Assembly: GCA_038246545.1 (NCBI GenBank)
Contig: JBBRVW010000021.1
Span: 10,093 to 74,092, forward strand
Reading direction: 5' to 3'
Length of the DNA: 64,000 nucleotides
DNA from: JBBRVW01 sp038246545
Lineage (GTDB): Bacteria > Actinomycetota > Actinomycetes > JACCUZ01
Position 1 is the stretch's first letter. Every line of letters starts with the position of its first letter. The translations under genes and the position numbers were made by a program. The notes beneath the pieces are model-generated. The model was not told where the DNA came from. It made no database searches and saw only the letters and a list, made by a program, of their open reading frames with translations. Shown one piece after another: positions 60,608 to 64,000 of the stretch.

Positions 60608-61063
60608 ATGGACGACCTCGACCGGGCGCTCATCGAGGCACTGCGCCGCGACGGCCGCGCCAGCTGGGCCGAGCTCGGCCGGCTGGTCGGTCTCTCGGGG
60701 CCGAGCGTGGCTGACCGGGTCTCCCGGCTGGAGTCCGCGGGGGTGGTCACCGGCTACCACGCTGCCGTCGATCCCGCCGCCCTCGGCCGGTCGGTGGCCG
60801 CCCTGGTCGGCGTGCACCTCTCGGACACCTCCGACCAGGACGCCGTGACCGTCGCCCTGCAACGGCTGGACGAGGTCGAGGACTGTTGGTTCGTCGCCGG
60901 CGACGAGTCGTTCCTCATCAAGGTGCGGGTCCCGGACGTCCCCGAGCTGGAGAGCACCCTGTCGCGGTTGCGCCGCATCCGCGGTGTCTCGCGCACCCGC
61001 ACGACGGTGGTGCTCTCGACCAAGTGGGAGGGTCGGGTCGCGCCGGCCGAGACCCCGGCCTAG
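60608..61063 (+). CDS. Lrp/AsnC family transcriptional regulator
   Basis: 151 residues. The N-terminal HTH is LDRALIEALRRDGRASWAELGRLVGLSGPSVADRVSRLESAGVVTGYHA (about residues 4-52). The C-terminal RAM ligand-binding domain is AALVGVHLSD, VEDCWFVAGDESFLIKVRVPDVPELE, then RTRTTVVLSTKWEG. ATG 60608 is preferred over GTG 60596 because GAGG then lies at a normal distance. The upstream region contains a second copy of GGTGCCTC (60505-60512) matching the one just before the start, a possible autoregulatory element. Confidence 0.92.
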   Translation: MDDLDRALIEALRRDGRASWAELGRLVGLSGPSVADRVSRLESAGVVTGYHAAVDPAALGRSVAALVGVHLSDTSDQDAVTVALQRLDEVEDCWFVAGDESFLIKVRVPDVPELESTLSRLRRIRGVSRTRTTVVLSTKWEGRVAPAETPA

Positions 61064-61090
61064 CCGCGTCGGCCGTCGGGTCTCGGCGGA

Positions 61091-61958
61091 TCAGGTGGCG
61101 GCTGGGTCCGCCGACGGGTCGGTCGCCGGAGTCGTTGCCGCGGCCGGGCCAGGGCTCGTCGCCGGGTCCGGGGTCGGCGCAGCTGCCGGGTCGGCAGTCG
61201 CTTCGGGGCTCGGTCCGGGTTGCTGCTGGGCCGTCGGCTCCGGTGCCGCCGTGCGCACGTCCGCATCCCGCTGGAGGGTCTTGGTCCCTCCCAGGGTTCG
61301 CTCACCAACGCTTCGAGCTGGTCGAGCGCCCCGGTCGCTGCTGGTGGCGCGGCGCTGCGGGAGAAGCCTCGAGCGGCCGGGGCCGTGCCTCGCAACGCTG
61401 CCGCCTGCTGCGCGACCCACTGCTGCAGCTCCAGGCGCTCGGACCCGGACAGGCGCCTGTCCCGGCCCCCGACGACCACGAGCTGGAAGGCCGCCGCCGC
61501 GGTCACGCACCCGTCGCAGGTCGTGTTCACGGCGAGGGGACGGTTGTTCGCCCGGAGCAGCTGGACCGAGCGCAGCACCACCACCTGCACGGACAGGGCG
61601 GTGGACCGGCACCCGGTGCACTGGGACCACGCGACGCCGACGTTGTCCAGAGTGGCGTCCGTCGTGCGGTCGAGGTACACGATGTGAAGAGCCGTCGAGT
61701 CGGCCGTGCAGTCGTCGCAGGAGGCGTTGGCCGAGGCGGTGGTGTCGACCTGGGTCCGGCGCTCCTCGGACCGCGACACGAGGTACTCGTCGTCGGCAGC
61801 TGAGGGCACGCCCGGTCCGGTCAACGCGGACGCCGCCAGGTCGAGACCGCTGTTGCGGTCGTGGTGCGACTCGCCCGAGGAGCGGTGCGAAAACCCCCGG
61901 CCAGGCCCACTGCGAGCAGGAGGCCGGCCGCCCCGGCCCTGGACACCCGGCCGGTCAT
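61091..61958 (-). pseudogene. Secreted CxxC protein gene interrupted by two single-base frame shifts
   Basis: No single frame gives a complete protein. From ATG 61958 the frame begins with a signal peptide (VSRAGAAGLLLAVGLAGG), then loses phase at a five-C run (61894-61898). The next frame carries the conserved body with CDDC, CTGC and CDGC pairs (ASANASCDDCTADSTALHIVYLD; NTTCDGCVTAAAAFQLVVV). Near 61300 phase is lost again, and the last frame gives GGTKTLQRDADVRTAAPEP plus a Pro/Ala/Thr tail. One added base at each point restores a secreted actinobacterial protein of about 288 residues. It is either a young pseudogene or a sequence with homopolymer errors. Confidence 0.6.
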
Positions 61959-61979
61959 CGCGTCGCACCCGCCGCGAGC

Positions 61980-62612
61980 GGGAAGCTGTCCGCGACGGCG
62001 GCAGCCATCTCGACGAGACTGTCCCGCGTGTCGACCCAGATCGCCGGCACGCTGTGGCCCGACACGACCGACGTGCGGGCGCTGAGCAGCCTGCGAGCCG
62101 CAGTTCTGCGGGTACGTCGGTCCGCGCCGGAGCTGCTCGACGGTGGGCGGACGAGCCTTGCCCTCGCTGCCGAAGTCCAGGTCGACGTCAACGAGGTGAT
62201 GCAGTGTGTGACCGACGTCGCTGCCGATCCGGCTCGGCAGGTGAACCTTCTCCGCCATGCCGACCTGCTGCCCGGCTGGTACGAGGACTGGGTCGTGGTC
62301 GAGCGGGAACGTCTCCAGCAGCTGCGGCTGCTCTCGTTGGAGTCGGTGGCGCGCGCCGCGCTCGACAGGGGCGACTTCGACCTCGCGCTCACCGCCGCGA
62401 TCGAGACCATCGCCATCGAACCGCTGCGGGAGCGCGCTCACGCGATCGCGATCCGGGCACACCTCATGGCCGGCAACCAGTCCTCTGCGGTGACCGAGTA
62501 CCGCGACTACCGACATCTGCTGCGCACCATGCTCGCGATAGCCCCGTCGAGGGAGCTCAACGAGCTGCTGACACCGCTGCTCGTGCCGATCCCGCGGCGG
62601 CACCAGCACTAG
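61980..62612 (+). pseudogene. SARP/BTAD-type regulator lacking the start of its DNA-binding domain
   Basis: The frame ending at 62612 holds the second half of a winged-helix domain (AGTLWPDTTDVRALSSLRAAVLRVRRSAPELL) and a full bacterial transcriptional activation domain (LLPGWYEDWVVVERERLQQLRLLSLESVARAALDRGDFDLALTAAIETIAIEPLRERAHAIAIRAHLMAGNQSSAVTEYRDYRHLL). Intact relatives start about 45 residues earlier with a LLGGF-type strand that is absent here. The first usable in-frame start is GTG 62028, which gives about 194 residues. DNA binding is doubtful. The frame upstream runs antisense into the neighbouring broken gene. Confidence 0.55.
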
Positions 62613-62648
62613 CGGTTCCGCGACCGCGGCAACCCGCCGCCGGTCGGG

Positions 62649-63518
62649 CTACGCGAGGGCGAGCGTGATGCCCAGGCTCGTGCCGTAGACGAGCAGGAGC
62701 AGCCCGGTCTCCTTCAGGACGGGGACGAGCTCGCGGCCGACCGCCCCGTAGATGACGCCGAGGGTCGGGCGGACCGCCGGGAGCGCGGTCCCGAGCGCGA
62801 TCAGCACGACGGGGTGCCGGAGGGCGATCAGCACCACGGCGGCATACGCCGCGAACACGAGGCCGACGTAGAGCAGCCGGGTGCGGTGGTCGCCGAGCCG
62901 CACGGCCAGGGTGCGCTTGCCGGCGGCCTCGTCGGTGGGGATGTCGCGCAGGTTGTTGGCGACGAGGATCGCGCAGGCCAGCGCACCGCAGCCGACACCT
63001 GCCAGCACCGATGCGGTGGTGACCTGCTCGGCCTGCGCGTACGTCGTGCCGACGGTGGCCACCAACCCGAAGAAGACGAAGACCGAGACCTCGCCCAGCC
63101 CGCGGTAGCCGTACGGCGAACGGCCGCCGGTGTAGTACCAGGCGCCGATCAGGCAGCCGGCGCCGACGAGCACCAGCCACCAGGCGACCAGCAGCGCCAG
63201 GACCAGGCCGCCCGCGCATGCCACCGCGAACGACAGCAGTGCGGCGCGCTTCACCGCGGGCGGTGTCGCGACGCCCGAGCCGACGAGCCGCAGCGGGCCG
63301 ACCCGGTCGGCGTCGGTGCCGCGCACTCCGTCGCTGTAGTCGTTGGCGTAGTTGACGCCCACCTGCAGCGCGACGGCCACCAGCAGCGCGAGCAGTCCCC
63401 GGCCGAGGTCGAAGGCATCCACGGCCGCGGCCGCCCCGGTACCGGCCGCGACCGGTGCGAAAGCTGCGGGCAGCGTGCGGGGGCGCGCGCCCTCGAGCCA
63501 CTGCGCTGGGGTGGCCAT
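62649..63518 (-). CDS. menA: 1,4-dihydroxy-2-naphthoate polyprenyltransferase
   Basis: 289 residues, an integral membrane UbiA-type prenyltransferase that makes demethylmenaquinone. The first aspartate-rich motif is NYANDYSDGVRGTD (about residues 52-65) and the second is NNLRDIPTDEAAGKRTLAVRLGD. WLEGARPRTLPAAFAPVAAGTG is a typical MenA N-terminus. Eight or nine hydrophobic helices are visible. ATG 63518 is used. menA also follows the cytochrome c genes in M. tuberculosis (Rv0534c). Confidence 0.93.
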   Translation of the reverse strand: MATPAQWLEGARPRTLPAAFAPVAAGTGAAAAVDAFDLGRGLLALLVAVALQVGVNYANDYSDGVRGTDADRVGPLRLVGSGVATPPAVKRAALLSFAVACAGGLVLALLVAWWLVLVGAGCLIGAWYYTGGRSPYGYRGLGEVSVFVFFGLVATVGTTYAQAEQVTTASVLAGVGCGALACAILVANNLRDIPTDEAAGKRTLAVRLGDHRTRLLYVGLVFAAYAAVVLIALRHPVVLIALGTALPAVRPTLGVIYGAVGRELVPVLKETGLLLLVYGTSLGITLALA

Positions 63519-63832
63519 CGCTTCGGGGTCCTCCGGGTGCGTCGTGACGGGTCCGCCAGGAGGGTACGGGGCCGGCTGGCCGGGCCCGTGCGCGAGGATG
63601 CTCGCGTGCTGGCGGACGGGGTGGTCGTACGGCGTGCGGTGGCTGCCGTCGGCGATCGAGCCCCCGTCGAGCGCCGGGCTCAGGGCAGCGGGGGACGAGG
63701 CGCTAGCCGTTCCCGGGTGCTCGCCGTCGGCCGTTGCCGGCCCCTCGACTCGTTCCCGACCTGCAGCTGTGCACAGGCCGGAATCCCTTGCACAGCAACG
63801 CTTCCGGGGTTCCGCGGCAGGTCCATCTGCGC
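63519..63832. other. Intergenic region between menA and the 13E12 gene
   Basis: No gene is supported in this stretch of about 310 bases. It holds a perfect 10-bp palindrome CTGTGCACAG (63767-63776), whose role is unknown, and must contain the divergent promoters of menA and of the 13E12-type gene. Confidence 0.5.
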
Positions 63833-63854
63833 TAGTATTCGAACATGTGTTCGA
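63833..63854 (+). promoter_or_regulatory. LexA (SOS) box and -10 element of the 13E12 gene
   Basis: TCGAACATGTGTTCGA (63839-63854) matches perfectly the actinobacterial LexA box TCGAAC-N4-GTTCGA. A -10 hexamer TAGTAT (63833-63838) directly abuts it. With initiation about seven bases further on, transcription would start at or next to the ATG at 63845, so the mRNA would be leaderless and the repressor would sit over the start site. Confidence 0.88.
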
Positions 63855-64000
63855 CAATCCGCGGGGTGGGGGTGGAGGCGGGTGTCGCCTCCGCCGACAC
63901 CGCGTTGACCGCCGCCCTGCACCAGGGCGTCGACCACCTCAGCCACGACCAGTCCACCGCCCTGCTCGCCCAGCTGCGGGTCCTGACCGCCAAGGCCGAC
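63845..64000 (+). CDS. 13E12 repeat family / DUF222 HNH endonuclease, N-terminus (3' end outside window)
   Basis: The first 52 residues begin MCSTIRGVGVEAGVASAD and continue ALTAALHQGVDHLSHDQSTALLAQLRVLTAKAD, the helical start of DUF222 (13E12 repeat) proteins, which usually end in an HNH nuclease domain. Only the N-terminus is in the window, so the nuclease part is not seen. In mycobacteria several 13E12 genes are LexA-controlled and induced by DNA damage, which fits the SOS box overlapping this start. Confidence 0.78.
   Translation, partial: MCSTIRGVGVEAGVASADTALTAALHQGVDHLSHDQSTALLAQLRVLTAKAD

Noticed and set aside
1..64000. tRNA, rRNA, CRISPR arrays, insertion sequences.
   Set aside because: No T-loop-like GGTTCGA-ATCC stretch in a cloverleaf setting, no rRNA sequence, no regularly spaced 25-40 base repeats and no transposase frame were seen on reading. 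The only tandem array is the 18-bp coding minisatellite.

Overview
The window is very GC-rich, strongly coding DNA from an actinobacterium. GTG starts are frequent, genes often overlap by 4 or 8 bases, and most families are actinobacterial: bS22, a BldN-type sigma factor, XPB helicase with its helicase-associated partner, a WXG100 protein, DUF222/13E12 and HAAS/PadR proteins. The genus cannot be fixed from the sequence. The right third (about 40.3-63.5 kb) follows the gene order known from Mycobacterium tuberculosis Rv0500A-Rv0534c: excisionase-like HTH, bS22, epimerase, acyltransferase, SerB1-like phosphatase, glutaredoxin, hemACDB, hemL, phosphoglycerate mutase, TlpA, CcdA, ResB, CcsB, menA. 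The order is therefore ancestral rather than accessory.

Layout. 0-2 kb: end of an M29 aminopeptidase, a truncated Nudix remnant and a fatty-acid desaturase. 2.1-10 kb: a leftward operon of two very large FtsX-type permeases and two ABC ATPases, every junction a 4-base overlap, with a 10-codon ORF wedged between permease and ATPase. 10.2-13.7 kb: an orphan WXG100 protein, small hypotheticals, a cupin divergent from a TetR regulator, and an HD hydrolase. 13.7-18.5 kb: a HelD/HelR-type RNA polymerase-recycling ATPase with an in-frame 18-bp minisatellite, then a secreted BNR-repeat protein. 18.6-23.7 kb: acyl-CoA ligase, PadR/HAAS pair, AAC(2')-like acetyltransferase and XPB helicase. 23.8-29.2 kb: two paralogous sulfotransferases flanking a cyclic-nucleotide-binding protein, a small membrane protein and the XPB partner. 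29.3-32.5 kb: HAAS protein, conserved hypothetical, HAD-LarE fusion and cold-shock protein. 32.7-36 kb: MacAB-like lipoprotein/ATPase/permease efflux operon. 36-40 kb: AcuC deacetylase, a phosphatase-like partner and a GGDEF-EAL protein.

40.3-48 kb: the conserved HTH/bS22/epimerase/acyltransferase block, then a BldN-type sigma factor with a downstream DUF5667 membrane protein (candidate RsbN-like anti-sigma), SerB1-like HAD phosphatase, acyl-CoA ligase and glutaredoxin. 48.2-59.9 kb: one long rightward block starting at a promoter that carries a Rex-type operator (redox control). It runs rex-hemA-hemC-hemD-hemB-hemL-phosphoglycerate mutase-tlpA-ccdA-resB-ccsB, so heme synthesis and cytochrome c maturation sit behind the redox sensor. 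It ends in a strong bidirectional hairpin. 60-64 kb: a small membrane protein, an Lrp regulator, a secreted CxxC protein broken by two apparent single-base deletions, an N-terminally truncated SARP/BTAD regulator, menA, and the start of a 13E12/DUF222 HNH gene whose start codon lies inside a perfect actinobacterial SOS box.

I found no rRNA, tRNA, CRISPR, insertion sequence or phage module. The most distinctive observations are the LexA box on the leaderless 13E12 gene, the HAD-LarE fusion, the sulfotransferase/XPB island, the AAC(2')-like gene behind XPB, the minisatellite in the HelD-like protein, the Rex promoter, and the mini-ORF in the ABC operon.
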